Positions 1 through 11,670 are shown, counted from the first letter of the stretch. The stretch: DNA of 64,000 nt from Rhinopithecus roxellana (GCF_007565055.1 NC_044560.1:83519295-83583294), one strand, 5' to 3'. Notes: generated by a model from the sequence alone, not told the origin. Made by a program: numbers and translations.

Positions 1-100
1 ATTATTTATGTCCTTGAGATAGGGAAGGATTTCTTACAATACAGAAGAAGCATACCATTAACTGATTGATAAATTTGACTGTATTAAAACTAAAATCGGT

Positions 101-376
101 GCTGGGTGCGGTGACCCACGCCTGTAATCCCAGCACTTTGAGAAGCCAAGGTGGGCTGACCACCCAAGGTCAGGAGTTTGAGACCAGCCTGGCCAACATG
201 GTGAAACCCCATCTCTACTAAAAATACAAAAATTAGCCAGGCGCCTGTAATCCCAGCTACTTGGGAGGCTGAGGTAGGAGAACTGCACAAACCCAGGAGG
301 CCAAGGTTGCAGTGAGCTGAGATTGCGCCACTGCACTCCAGCCTGGGAGACAAAGCAAGACTCTGTCTCAAGAAAA
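101..376 (+). mobile_element. Alu (AluS-like), internal deletion
   Basis: Head 'gctgggtgcggtg', tail 'ctgtctcaagaaaaataaa'. The right-arm start is deleted (gccaggcgcctgtaatcc). A short Alu-like piece 391-419 follows. Confidence 0.9.
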
Positions 377-630
377 ATAAATACATAATAAAAATACAAA
401 AATTAGCCAGGCATGGTGGAGATGAGGTTAAAGAAGTACTGGGATGGAAAGCATGCAGATCATATAGGGCATTTTAGCTTATGAGAAGAACTTTGGAGTT
501 GGATGATAAACCATTGGAAGGTTTTGTGTAGAGGAGTAATGTGATTTCACTTATGTTTTAGAAGGATCACTCTGGCTGCTGTATTCAGACTAGACTGAAG
601 TTGCAAGGAGGCTATTAAAATAGCCTTTAG

Positions 631-1197
631 GGCCAGGTGCCACTTTGGGAGGCCGAGGCAGGCGGTTGAGGTCAGGAGTTTGAGACCAGCCTGGCCAACA
701 TGGCAAAATCCATCTCTACTAAAAGTACAAAAATTAGGCCAGGCGCAGTGGCTCACGCCTGTAATCCCAGCACTTTGGGAGGCCGAGGCAGGCGGATCAC
801 GAGGTCAGGAGATCAAGACCGTGCTGGCTAACACGGTGAAACCCCGTCTCTACTAAAAATACAAAAAAATTAGCCAGGTGTGGTTGTAGACGGCTGTAGT
901 CCCAGGTACTCGGGAGGCTGAGGCAGGAGAATGGTGTGAACCAGGGAGGCAGAGCTTGCAGTGAGCCGAGATTGTGTCACTGCACTCCAGCCTGGGCAAC
1001 AAAGCGAGACTCCATCTCAAAAAAAAAAAAAACAAAACAAAAATTAGCTGGGTGTGGTGGCGGGCACCTGTAATCCCAGCCACTCAGGAGGCTGAGGTAG
1101 GAGACTCACTTAAACTCTGAAAGCGGAGGTTTCAGTAAACCGAGATCGCGCCACTGCACTCTAACCCGGGCAACAAGAGCAAAACTCCATCTCAACA
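631..1197 (+). mobile_element. Alu split by a second Alu
   Basis: Left part 631-737, right part 1035-1197. Target duplication AAATAGCCTYTAG ends at 630 and restarts at 1195, so both parts are one element. Confidence 0.9.
738..1034 (+). mobile_element. AluY/S nested in the preceding Alu
   Basis: Full length, same orientation as its host, duplication caaaaatta on both sides. Confidence 0.9.
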
Positions 1198-1451
1198 AAT
1201 AGCCTCTAGATGATAAGTCATGGTGACTTGGATCAAGGTGGCGGCAGCAGCCGTGGAGAGAAGTGGTGGGATTTTGCTGTTCTGAAGGTGAAACCAACAA
1301 CATGGAGTCAAAGATGACACAATGTCTTTGATCTAAACAGCTGGTAGAATGGAAGTTATGTTTCCTAAGATGGATAAGACTGTAGGAAAGGTAGATTTAG
1401 GTTGGAGGTGAACAAAAAGTATGGTTTTGCATGTGTTAAGATGCTGTGATT

Positions 1452-1600
1452 GGCTGGGCATGGTGGCTCATGCCTGTAATCCCAGCATTTAGGGAGGCCA
1501 AGGCAGGAGGATCGCTTCAGCCCACCAGTTTGAGACCAGGCTGGGCAACATAGTGAGACTGTGTCTCTATTTATTTAAAATAAATAATTTTTTAAAAAAG
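1452..1600 (+). mobile_element. Alu left monomer (FLAM-like)
   Basis: Only the left arm, ending in an A/T-rich tail. Confidence 0.8.
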
Positions 1601-2661
1601 ATTCTATCATATTATGAAATATGTGTTTGGTCTTCATCCCTCTTCCCTGGTATACAACTAAAATCGTTAGAATCTCCAAAGTGATGTCTTTTTGTATGCT
1701 CATGAATTGACTGCTGGCTGACTGGCAGCCTCTAGGTAGCTTCAGGTTTGGGACTGGTCACCAGAAAGGTCAAGCAGGAGTAGGGAGGTAGGACTTTCAG
1801 CCCACCCTCAGCCTCTGGGGAGGAGAGAGAGGCTAAAAGTTAATTTGATCACCAATGGCGAATGATGTCATTCATGCCTACATAATGAATTTTCCATAAA
1901 ACCCAAAAGGCCTGGGTTTGGAGTGCTTCCAGATAGCTGAACATGTGGAGGTTCCTGGAGAGTGGTGCACTTGGGGGGGGCGTGGAAGCTCCAAGCGCCT
2001 TCCCACATGCCTTGCCCTATGCATCTCTTTATCTATATCCTTGTAATATCCTTTATAAGAAACCAAGAAACCTAAGTGTTTTCCTAAGTTCTGTGAGCTA
2101 CTCTAGCAAATTAATCAAATTTAAGGAGGGCATTATGGGAACACCAGTTTATAGCTGGCTAGTCAGAAGCACACATAAAACAAGCTGGGGCCTGCAATTG
2201 GCATCAGAAGTTGGGGGATGCCTTACAGGACTGAGCCTTCAACCTCTGAGATCTGATGCTCTCTCCAGTTACATAGTGTTGGGATTGAATTGAAGTACAG
2301 GACAACTCGCTGGTGTCAGTGCAGAACTGATTGCTTGCTTGATGTTTGAAACTATGAGCCTGGATGGGATCCTAAGTACTCCCTAGGGAATGATATAGGT
2401 AGAGAAGATGTTTGAGGCCTGAGACCCCATACATTCCAAAATCTGTAGATTAGGAAAATGGAGAAGAACCAGCAAAGGAGACTGAGAAGGAGTAGCTGGT
2501 GAGGTAGGAGAACCATGAAGGAGTAGTGTCCTGGTGGTCAAGTGAAAAAAGTGTTTTAGGATGAAGACAATGACCAACTGTGTAGGCAAAATGAAGACAA
2601 AGAAATGATCATTGGATTTGACAACATGCAAGTTACTAATAACCATAAAAAGGATGGTTTT

Positions 2662-2954
2662 GGCCAGGCCCGATGGCTAACGCCTGTAATCCCAGCACTT
2701 TGGGAGGCCCAAGCGGGCAGATCACCTGAAGTCAGGAGTTTGAGACCAGCCTGACCAACATGGTGAAACCCCATCTCTACCAAAAATACAAAAATTAGCT
2801 GGGTGTGGTAGCACGCACCTGTAGTCCCAACTACTCAGGAAGCTGAGGCAGGAGAATCTCTTGAACCCAGGAGGCAGAGGTTGCAGTAAGATGAGATCGC
2901 GCCACTGCACTCCAGCCTAGGTGACAGAGTGAGACTCTAACTCAAAAAAAAAAA
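2662..2954 (+). mobile_element. Alu, full length
   Basis: Head 'ggccaggcccgatgg', A tail to 2954. Confidence 0.92.
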
Positions 2955-3126
2955 GAGTGGTTTTGATGGATGGTGATGAAAACCTGATTGGAATGGGTTC
3001 AAGAGAGACAGGGAGACAGCAAATACAAACAAAACGAGCAAAACCATTTCAATGAATTTTGTGTAAAGGGAGTTGAAAAATGGAATAGAAGCCAAAAGTA
3101 GATGTGAAATCAAGGGGAAGTTTTTT

Positions 3127-3168
3127 GTGTTTTTTGTTTTTGAGACGGAGTCTCGTGTCACCCAGGCC
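3127..3168 (-). mobile_element. Very short 5'-truncated Alu with target duplication
   Basis: Poly(T), then 'gagacggagtctcgtgtcac' and 'ccaggcc' only. AAGGGGAAGTTTTT at 3112 and again at 3170 flanks it. Confidence 0.85.
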
Positions 3169-3197
3169 AAAGGGGAAGTTTTTGTTGGCACATCTGT

Positions 3198-3784
3198 TTG
3201 TTTGTTTTTGAGTTACAGTCTTGCTCTGTCGCCTAGGCTGGAGTGCAGTGTCGCAATCTCGGCTCACTGCAGCTTCTGCCTCCCAGGTTCAAGCGATTCT
3301 TCTGCCTCAGCCTCCTGAGTAGCTGGAATTACAGGCACCCACCACCATACCCAGCTGATTTTTATATTTTTAGTAGAGATGGGGCTTCATCATGTTGGTC
3401 AGGCTTGTCTAGAAATCCTGACGTCAAGTGATCCGCCCGCCTCAGCCTCCCAAAGTGCTGGGATTACAGGTGTGAGGCACTGCGCCTGGCCTGTTTGTTT
3501 GAGGTGCAGTCTTACTCTGTTGCCCAGACTGGAGTGCAGTGGTGCAATCTCTGCTCACTACAACCTCCACCTCCCAGGGTCAAGCAAATCTCCTACGTCA
3601 CCCTTCTGAGTAGCTGGGATTACAGGTATGCTCCACCATGCCTGGCTGATTTTTTGGTACTTTTAGTAGAGATGGGGTTTCACCATGCTGGCCAGGCTGG
3701 TCTTGAACTCCTAACCTCAGGTGATCTGCCTGCCTTGGCCTCCCAAAGTGCTGGGATTACAGGCATGAGCCACCACGCTCGGCC
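3198..3784 (-). mobile_element. Two tandem minus-strand Alus
   Basis: 3198-3490 and 3491-3784, each with (T/G)-rich tail and a complete head. Confidence 0.92.
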
Positions 3785-3850
3785 TCTGTTTTTAAGATAG
3801 GAGATACTTGATATCATGTTTGTACAATATTTGCAATTACCCACTTTGCA

Positions 3851-4160
3851 GACGGGCGCGGTGGCTCAAGCCTGTAATCCCAGCACTTTGGGAGGCCGAG
3901 ACGGGTGGATCACGAGGTCAGGAGATCGAGACCATCCTGGCTAACACAGTGAAACCCCATCTCTACTAAAAAAAAAATACAAAAAACTAGCCGGGCGAGG
4001 TGGCGGGCGCCTGTAGTCCCAGCTACTTGGGAGGCTGAGGCAGGAGAATGGCGTGAACCCGGGAGGCAGAGCTTGCAGTGAGCTGAGATCCGGCCACTGC
4101 ACTCCAGCCTGGGCGACAGAGCGAGACTCCGTCTCAAAAAAAAAAAAAAAAAAAAAAAAA
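3851..4160 (+). mobile_element. Old World monkey-type AluY
   Basis: 'ggctcaagcctgtaatccc' and 'gagatccggccactgc'. Duplication AATTACCCACTTTG on both sides. Confidence 0.95.
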
Positions 4161-4336
4161 TTACCCACTTTGTGTACAGAGGGGAATGATTTTGAATTCA
4201 GCTTAAGCACAGCTTATTTCTACCTGGCTTGGGTTCAGAGACCCACCCTTCCTGAGCAATGTCACATTTGCTTCTGCAAGGTGCCCTGAAGGCACTACCA
4301 GCCTGGGACCAATTTTCAGGTTGATTTCTCTTTTTT

Positions 4337-4483
4337 TAAACTTTATTTATTTATTTATTTTTATAGAGATGGAGATCTTACCATGTTGCCCAGGCTGATC
4401 TCGAACTCCTAGGCTCAAGCGATCTGTCCATCTCAGCCTCCCAAAGTGCTGGGATTACAGGCATGAGCCACTGTGCCCAGCCT
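4337..4483 (-). mobile_element. Alu monomer fragment
   Basis: (TTTA)n tail followed by one arm only. Confidence 0.8.
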
Positions 4484-4979
4484 ATGTTAATTTTTCAGGT
4501 TGAGATTTCCCACACCAAGCAGGTAAAGTAAATCTGGTCTCCAGAATCTCACAAGGCAAATCACTGGGCCTCAGTATTTCACGTAGGGCCTTTTTTTCCA
4601 TACCCAGGGCCCTGCAAAGACAAACTTTCTTTACCTTCTCATTGGACTTAGTCAGAATTTTTAGTCCTTTTTCACTAAGGTTGTGGTCCTCAGAGGGTTC
4701 TAACTTCCCAGCTGTCAGCTCTAATAGATCAGAGTTTGGTACTGGTAAGGACCTAGTCCCTTAGCCATTACTGGCCCACACAGCTCAGGCTGTACTGCCT
4801 CTGCTTAGCTGGCATCTAGGGATTTCTACATCTTTCTTGCAAGCTCAGCCACACCTTTAAAAAACTTCAGCTGTATTTTATCCAGCATCTCTAGGGATTT
4901 GTGGCAGAAAAGTTTTCACCACTATTTTGCTGGAGCCAGAAATTTTTCTCCTCACTCTACCGGGCTAATTCCTGCTCAC

Positions 4980-5135
4980 CTTTGAGGTCTCAGTTTAAAT
5001 GTTCCTTCTAAAGAGGTATCCCCAACCTTCTCCATCTCAGTCTAAGCTAGGATACTACTCATAGCCCCTTTATACTACTCATAGCACCTTCTTTCTTTCT
5101 TAGCACTTAACTTGTCATTGTAACTTCATACAAGT
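4980..5135. mobile_element. L2 fragment
   Basis: 'cctttgaggtctcagtttaa' followed by 'atgttccttctaaagaggta' and 'ccccaacc' fit the L2 LINE 3' region; a diverged L2-like end resumes at about 5826-5880. Between 4484 and 4980 I see nothing recognisable. Confidence 0.55.
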
Positions 5136-5159
5136 CTTTGTTGAATTTAATTAAATTTA

Positions 5160-5206
5160 ACTCTATATATACACACACACATATATATATACACATATAT
5201 ATATGG
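5160..5206. repeat. (TA)n/(CA)n simple repeat
   Basis: Alternating ta and ca blocks directly before a minus-strand Alu, evolved from its A tail. Confidence 0.85.
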
Positions 5207-5488
5207 AATCTCACTCTGTCGCCCAGGCTGGAGTGCAGTGGTGCAATCTCGGCTCACTGCAACCTCCACTTCCTGGGTTCAAGCGATTCTCCTGCCTCAG
5301 CCTCCCAAGTAACTGGGATTACAGGTGTGCACCACGATGCCCAACTCATTATTTTTTTTTGTATTTTTAGTAGAAATTGGGGTTTCACCATGTTGGCCAG
5401 GCCGGTCTTGAACTCCTGACCTCAAGTGATCCACCTGCCTCAGCCTTCCAAAGTGCTGGTATTACAGGTGTGAGCCACCACTCCCGGC
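5203..5488 (-). mobile_element. Alu
   Basis: Starts 'ggaatctcactctgtcgccc', ends 'accactcccggcc'. Confidence 0.92.
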
Positions 5489-5497
5489 CTAATTTAA

Positions 5498-5661
5498 CTT
5501 TTTTAGAGACAGAGTCTTGTGGCCCAGGCTGGTGTGCAGTGCGTGTTGTGATCATGGCTCACTGCAGCCTCCACCCCCTGGACTCAAGTGATCCTCCTGC
5601 CTCAGCCTCCTAAATAGCTAGGACTACAGGTGCTCTCCATCACACCTGGCTAATTAAAAGA

Positions 5662-5701
<40 letters not shown>

Positions 5702-5823
5702 TTTTTTTGTAGAGATAGGGTCTTGCTATGTTGAATAGCCTATTCTCTCACTCCTGGGCTCAAGCTGTCCTGCCTCCGTCTCCGAAAGTGCTGGGATTAC
5801 AGGCATGAGCTACCACCCTGGGC
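5498..5823 (-). mobile_element. Alu (old) with (TA)n and poly(T) expansion in the middle
   Basis: The central A-rich linker has expanded to (ta)n then a T run at 5661-5708. Confidence 0.85.
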
Positions 5824-5929
5824 TGGAGTCTTTGTTTAATGTCTGATAACCCTTTTAGATTGAAAACAACATGAAGGCAAAAATCAAATGTGTTGGCTCA
5901 ACATATAGTAAAAGGCCTGATTTATTGAA

Positions 5930-6053
5930 CATGCTCATGCCTGTAATCCTAGTATTTTGGGAGGCTGAGGCCAGAGGATCTTTTGAGCCTAGGAGTTCAA
6001 GACCAGCTTGGGCAACATAGTGAGACTTCATCTCTATATTTAAAAAATGAAAG
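5930..6053 (+). mobile_element. Alu left monomer
   Basis: Single arm ending 'atttaaaaaatgaaagaa'. Confidence 0.8.
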
Positions 6054-6055
6054 AA

Positions 6056-6361
6056 GGCTGGGCATGGTGGCTCATGCCTGTAATCCCAGCACTTTGGGAG
6101 GCCAAGGCAGGTGGATCATGAGGTCAGGAGTTCAAGACCAGCCTGGCCAAGATGGTGAAACCCCATCTCTACTAAAAATACAAAAATTAGCTGGGCACGA
6201 TTGCGGGCGCAATGGTGGCTGCCTGTAATCCCAGCTACTCGGGAGGCTCAGGCAGGATAATCGCTTGAACCTGGGAGGTGGAGGTTGCAGTAAGCTGAGA
6301 TCGCGCCACTGCACTCTAGCCTGGGTTACAGAGCAAGACTCTGTCTCAAAAAAAAAAAAAA
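6056..6361 (+). mobile_element. Alu, full length
   Basis: Head 'ggctgggcatggtgg'. A short internal duplication lies near 'gcgggcgcaatggtggc'. Confidence 0.92.
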
Positions 6362-6420
6362 GCTCAATAAATTTTGCTAATAAAACAAGTAATTTTCTAA
6401 AAAATCTAGTAACAGTCTTG

Positions 6421-6718
6421 GTTTTTTTTTTTTTTTGTCTGAGACAGAGCCTTGCTCTGTTGCCAGGCTGGAGTGCAGTGCTGTGACCTCAGCTCACTGC
6501 AACCTCCACCTCCCAGGTTCAAGCGATTCTCCTGCCTCAGCCTCCTGAGCAGCTGGGACTACAGACATGCACCACCACGCCCAGCTAATTTTCGTATTTT
6601 TAGTAGAGACGGGGTTTCATCATGTTGGCCAGGATGATCTTTGGCTCTTGACCTTGTGATCTGCCCACCTCGGCCTCCCAGAGTGCTGGGATTACAGACA
6701 TAAGCCACTGCGCCCAGG
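6421..6718 (-). mobile_element. Alu, full length
   Basis: T tail from 6421; the head complement ends 'gcgcccaggc'. Confidence 0.92.
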
Positions 6719-6869
6719 CAATAACAGTCTAGTATTAAGTGATGTGTTGAAACCTATTATCTTCTGTGTCTTGGCAATTATATTCTCCAACAAGAAAGAG
6801 TTCTTAATGGAATAAAAGAGGCTTCTGATTATTATTTTAGTTGACTCACCTTAAAAAAGGATTGTTCAC

Positions 6870-7172
6870 GGCCGGGCGCGGTGGCTCAAGCCTGTAATCC
6901 CAGCACTTTGGGAGGCCGAGACGGGTGGATCACGAGGTCAGGAGATCGAGACCATCCTGGCTAACACGGTCAAACCCCGTCTCTACTAAAAAAATACAAA
7001 AAATTAGCCGGGCGATGTGGCGGGCGCCTGTAGTCCCAGCTACTCAGGAGGCTGAGGCGAGAGAATGGTGTAAACCCGGGAGGTGGAGCTTGCAGTGAGC
7101 TGAGATCCGGCCACTGCACTCCAGCCTGGGCGACAGAGCGAGACTCCGTCTCAAAAAAAAAAAAAAAGAAAA
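6870..7172 (+). mobile_element. Old World monkey-type AluY
   Basis: Carries the caagcctg and atccggcc variants. Duplication AAAAGGATTGTTCAC at 6855 and 7176. Confidence 0.95.
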
Positions 7173-7189
7173 GAAAAGGATTGTTCACT

Positions 7190-7780
7190 TTGGGAGGCTG
7201 AGGCAGGAGGATTGCTTGAGTCCAGGAGTTAGAGACCAGCTGGGATAATGTAGTGACACCTTAACTCTACTAAAAAAAAAAAATAGCCAGGCATGGTGGT
7301 GCATACCTGTAGTCCCAGCTACTTGGAGGCTGAGGTAGGAGGATCACTTGAAACCAGGAGTTTAAGGTTGCAGTGAGCATTTTTTATTTGTTTGTTTTTT
7401 GGGTATTTGTTTGTTTTTTGAGATAGAGTCTTGCTCTGTGGCCCAGGCTTGAGTGCAGTGGTGCAATCTTGGCTCGCTGCAACCTCTGCCTCCCAGGTTC
7501 AAGCAATTCGTCTGCCTCAGCCTCCCAAGTAGCTGGGATTACAGGCACCCGCCACCACACCCAGCTAATTTTTATATTTTTGATAGAGACAGGGTTTTAC
7601 CATGTTGTCCAGGCTGACCTCGAACTCCTGACCTCAGGTGATCCCCCCGCCTCAGCCTCCCAAAGTGCTGGGCTTACAGGAGTGAGCCACTGTGCCCAGC
7701 CACAGTGAGCTTGGATCACACCACTGCACTGCAGCCTGGGCAACAGAGCAAGATCCTGTCTCAAAACAAAATAAAATAAT
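7190..7780 (+). mobile_element. Alu split by an opposite-strand Alu
   Basis: Parts 7190-7379 and 7702-7780; 'cagtgagc' is duplicated at the junctions. The tail ends 45 bp before the ZBTB8A first coding exon. Confidence 0.88.
7380..7701 (-). mobile_element. Alu nested in the preceding Alu
   Basis: (TTTG)n-rich tail, full length, head to head with its host; close to the ZBTB8A acceptor at 7824. Confidence 0.9.
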
Positions 7781-7824
7781 TGTAATGTAGGTTTTGGTAA
7801 CCACACATGTCTTTTCCTCTTCAG

Positions 7825-8648
7825 AATGGAGATCTCCTCTCATCAGTCTCACCTCCTGCAGCAACTGAACGAGCAGCGCAGGCAAGATGTATTTTGTGAC
7901 TGCAGTATTCTAGTTGAAGGGAAGGTCTTCAAAGCACATCGAAATGTATTATTTGCTAGTAGCGGCTACTTTAAAATGCTTCTTTCTCAGAATTCAAAGG
8001 AGACAAGTCAGCCAACCACAGCTACATTTCAGGCTTTCTCCCCTGACACTTTTACAGTTATCTTGGACTTCGTATATTCTGGCAAACTGTCTCTTACTGG
8101 TCAGAATGTTATAGAAGTGATGTCGGCTGCTAGCTTCCTTCAGATGACTGATGTCATAAGTGTATGTAAGACTTTTATTAAATCTTCCTTAGACATTAGT
8201 GAGAAAGAAAAAGATCGCTATTTCAGTCTCTCAGATAAAGATGCCAATTCTAATGGTGTAGAACGTTCCTCTTTTTATAGTGGTGGCTGGCAAGAAGGAA
8301 GCAGTTCTCCACGTTCTCACCTAAGCCCAGAGCAAGGAACAGGTATAATAAGTGGAAAATCTTGGAATAAGTATAATTTTCATCCAGCCTCCCAGAAGAA
8401 TACTCAACAACCCTTGGCCAAGCATGAACCAAGGAAAGAGTCCATTAAAAAGACCAAACATATGAGATTGTCACAGCCTTCTGAAGTTACTCATTATAAG
8501 TCAAGCAAACGAGAAGCACGAACATCTGATTCTTCCAGCCATGTTTCCCAGTCTGAAGAACAAGCACAAATTGATGCTGAAATGGACTCTCCTCCTGTTG
8601 GCTATCAGTACGGTCAAGGATCTGATGTCACATCCAAAAGTTTTCCAG
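7825..8648 (+). CDS. ZBTB8A: ZBTB8A coding exon A: start codon, BTB/POZ domain, linker
   Basis: ATG is at 7826, one base after the acceptor (pyrimidine tract then cag at 7822-7824). The exon encodes residues 1-274 plus the first base of codon 275. The BTB fold spans about residues 20-120: DVFCDCSILVEGKVFKAHR at 21-39 and SSGYFKMLL at 45-53 are the usual BTB core. Residues about 125-274 are a Ser/Lys-rich low-complexity linker. The exon ends ..TTTTCCAG before gtaccc, a poor donor. If not spliced, the frame stays open to the stop at 8798-8800, giving a 324-residue product without fingers. Identity rests on close match over the whole length to remembered human ZBTB8A. Confidence 0.97.
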
Positions 8649-8802
8649 GTACCCAAGAAGGGCATAAGTCCCCTCATCCAGGTTCCAAAGTGCTATATAA
8701 ATCGGTCTTCTCTCAAAACACCCTTAGTTTCAGGTGCTCTAAGCAGTTGAAGCAAGTGATTTTTTTCAAAAGTTCTATTTCTGTAATGAAATTTATTTAG
8801 TA

Positions 8803-9273
8803 AGGACAGGCGTGGTGGCTCACGCTTGTGATTCCAGCAGTTTGGGAGGCTGAGGTGGGCAGATCACCTGAGGTCAGGAGTTCAAGACCAGCCTGGTCGA
8901 CATGGCAAAACTCCGTCTCTACTAAAAGTACAAAAAAATTAGCGGGGCATGGTGGTATGTGTCTATAATCCCAGCTATTCAGGAGGCTGAGGCAGGAGAA
9001 TCACCTGAACCCAGGAGGCGGACGTTGCAGGGAGCTGAGATTGCGCCACTGCACTCCAGCCTGGGTGACAGAGCGGGAGTCCTTCTCAAAAAACAAAAAA
9101 AATTAGCCAGGCATAGTGGTGCACACTTGTAGTCTCAGCTACTCAGGAGGCTGAGGCAGGAGAATCACCTGAGCCTGGGAGGCAGAGGTTGCAGTGAGCT
9201 GGGATTGCGCCACTGCACTCCATCCTGGGCAATAGAACGAGACTCTGTCTCAAAAAAAAAAAAAAAAAAAATG
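8803..9273 (+). mobile_element. Alu plus adjoining Alu right arm
   Basis: 8803-9096 is full length; 9097-9273 is a second right arm with its own A tail. They lie in ZBTB8A intron after 8648. Confidence 0.88.
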
Positions 9274-9540
9274 AAGAAATTTGTTTCATAAAACGTGGAT
9301 TTAAATTTTTTCAAAATAATATTGAATAAATATAATGACAGTCAAAATAATAAGAGTACTAAGGGTCAAAATCCATGATTTTTCAAACCTGTATCTGTGG
9401 GTGGTTAAATTACTCTTAAATGTTTAAAGCTCTTTTCTAAATAGTTCATTCTCTAAGACACATATTTTCACTTTTAAATAGTCTTTTTTTTCTGTGTATT
9501 TACTCAGAGGAATATTTAGCTTATTAAGATACAAACACAG

Positions 9541-9833
9541 GTTGGGTGCGGTGGCTCACGCCTGTAATCCCAGCACTTTGGGAGGATGAGGCAGGCGGAT
9601 CACAAAATCAGGAGTTCAAGACCAGCCTCGCCAATATGGTGAAACCCTGTCTCTACTAAAAATACAAAGTAAATAAGCCGGGCGTGGCACACGCCTATAA
9701 TCCCAGCTACTCAGGAGGCTGAGGCAGGAAAATTGCTTGAACCCAGGAGGTGGAGGTTGTGGTAAGCCGAGATCACGCCACTGTACTCCAGCCTGGGTGA
9801 CAGAGGGAGATTCCATCTCAAAAAAAAAAAAAA
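9541..9833 (+). mobile_element. Alu, full length
   Basis: Duplication AGATACAAAYAC on both sides. Confidence 0.92.
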
Positions 9834-9847
9834 GATACAAATACGTT

Positions 9848-10150
9848 GCTTTTTTTTTTTTCTTTTTTGAGATGGAATTTTGTTCTTGTTGCCCATGCTG
9901 GAGTGCAATGCGCAATCTCGGCTCACTGCAACTTCCGCCTCCCGGGTTCAAGCAATTCTCCTGCCTCAGCCTCCAGAGTAGCTGGGATTACAGGTATCTG
10001 CCACCATGCCCAGCTAATTTTTTGTATTTTTAGTAGAGACAGGGTTTCTGCATGTTTCCCAGGCTGGTCTTGAACTCCTGACCTCAGGTGATCTGGCCTC
10101 CTCGGCCTCTCAAAGTGCTGGGATTACAGTCATGAGCTGCTGCGCCCAAC
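9848..10150 (-). mobile_element. Alu, full length
   Basis: Faces the preceding Alu tail to tail, forming a potential RNA hairpin in the ZBTB8A intron. Confidence 0.92.
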
Positions 10151-10171
10151 ACATCATTTTTTTTTTTTTAA

Positions 10172-10280
10172 GGAATGCCTGTAGTCCTAGCTACTGGGGA
10201 GGCTAAGGCAGAGCATCACTTGAGCCCAGGAGTTAAAAGACCAGCAGAGGAAACATAGAGCCCATCTCCCACCCAAAAAA
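10172..10280 (+). mobile_element. Alu fragment
   Basis: Right-arm-like words fused to left-arm words; heavily altered. Confidence 0.6.
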
Positions 10281-10589
10281 GAACACCTCACATACAACCC
10301 ATGACACTGATTCTGTAAGTCTACCGTGGACCAATGTATAACATGAGACATCTCATTTTCATGATAATAGTAAAATGCAGAAAGATCATGTAAATTGACA
10401 GTTTCAGAATAATCCTCCCTCACTCTGGAAGTAGAGAATAGGGATAAGAAATGCATATCATACAATTTTCCCCCCAATTAATCAGTTAACAAATTTGCTT
10501 AATAGTTTCCATGTAAATTTAAAGGAAAATTATATTAAAATGAAACTCCTCAAGGTTGTAAGATACAGATTACATATTTATTTTATTTT

Positions 10590-10728
10590 ATTTTATTTTG
10601 CTATTTTGTAGAGATGGTGGGTCTCATTATATTTCCCAGGCTGGTCTTGAACTCCTGGCCTAAAATTATCCTCCCACCTCATTCTCCCAAAGTGCTGGGA
10701 TTACAGGAATGAGCCACTATGTCCAGCC
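10590..10728 (-). mobile_element. Alu monomer
   Basis: One arm with (TTTTA)n tail from about 10575. Confidence 0.8.
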
Positions 10729-10985
10729 TGATTTTTATTTTAGAGAAGTTTCAAACATATACAAAAGTAAAAAGAGAATGGTATAATTAACCTCCATGCA
10801 TCCATGACCTAGTCCCACAACCTCCAACTCATGGCCTGTCTCATGTCTGTATCCTTATCCCTAACCCACTCCTTTTATTACTTTTAAACCAATCTCAGAC
10901 ATCATATGTTTTCACTTGTAAATCATTCAGAATGTGTCCTTAAAATAGTATAGAAAAAAACTACAATACTATTGTCATACCTAAA
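10729..10985. repeat. Old LINE-like repeat
   Basis: 'agtttcaaacatatacaaaa', 'gaatggtataattaacctcc' and 'ctcagacatcatatgttttc' are words of a common old mammalian repeat, probably L1M-related. 10281-10589 just left shows nothing recognisable. Confidence 0.4.
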
Positions 10986-10997
10986 TTGAACAATAAT

Positions 10998-11236
10998 TTT
11001 TTTTTTTTTTGAGACAGGGTCTCACACTGTTGCCTAGACTGGAGTGCAGTGGCACAATCTTGGCTCACTGCAACTTTCACCTCCCGGGTTCAAGCGATTC
11101 TACCACCTCAGCCTCCCAAATCGCTGGGATTACAGGCATGCGCCACCACACCTGGCTAATTTTTTTATTTTTGGTAGAGATGGGGTTTTACCATGTTGGC
11201 CAAGCGGGTCTCAAGCCCCTGACCTCAAGTGATTTT
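10998..11236 (-). mobile_element. Alu, 5'-truncated
   Basis: T tail at 10998; stops after 'gacctcaagtgatttt', lacking the head. Confidence 0.88.
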
Positions 11237-11368
11237 CCTCCAAGAAAAAAGCTTAAATATTAAATACTTTTACTTTGAAATTGTGTACAGTTTTAAAATA
11301 TAGTACTGTTTTACATTTAAAATCTAATGACCCTACTGCATTAAATTAAAAAAAAAAAAACATGGCGG

Positions 11369-11670
11369 GCCGGGCGCAGTGGCTTACGCCTGTAATCCCA
11401 GTACTTTGGGAGGTAGAGGCGGGCGGATCACGAGGTCAGGAGTTCGAGACCAGCCTGACCAACATGGTGAAACTCTGTCTCTACTAAAAACACAAAAATT
11501 AGCTAGTCGTTCTGGTGCGTGTCTATAATCCCAGCTACTCAAGAGACTGAGGCAAGAGAATTGCTTGAACCCAGGAGGCAGAGGTTGCAGTGAGTGGAGA
11601 TTGCGTCTTGCACTCCAGCCTGGGCGACAGAGTGAAACTCCATCCCCAAAAAAAAAAAAAAAAAAAAAAA
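11369..11670 (+). mobile_element. AluS/Y, full length
   Basis: Head 'ggccgggcgcagtgg'; duplicated 'catggc' outside. Confidence 0.92.

Larger units (their letters stand above)
410..3126. repeat. Ancient interspersed repeats hosting nested younger Alus
   Basis: Segments 410-630, 1200-1440, 2395-2655 and 2955-3126 read in order like one long old repeat ('ggatcactctggctgctgta', 'agcaaaggagactgagaagg'). 1600-2390 resembles another old repeat ('tgccctatgcatctctttat', 'agcaaattaatcaaattt'). I recognise both as common mammalian repeats but cannot name the families. The 116-codon ORF at 1943-2293 lies in the second one. Confidence 0.5.

Noticed and set aside
58..399. 113-codon ORF and dozens of similar 60-140 codon ORFs across the window
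   Set aside because: Their translations are typical Alu antisense or sense peptides (e.g. CSGAISAHCNL, FKQFSCLSLPSSWDYR); no independent gene evidence.
1943..2293. 116-codon + strand ORF
   Set aside because: Lies in an ancient interspersed repeat and shows no recognisable domain.
5138..5206. Possible CRISPR-like or structured repeat array
   Set aside because: Plain (TA)n/(CA)n microsatellite from an Alu tail; no spaced repeats.
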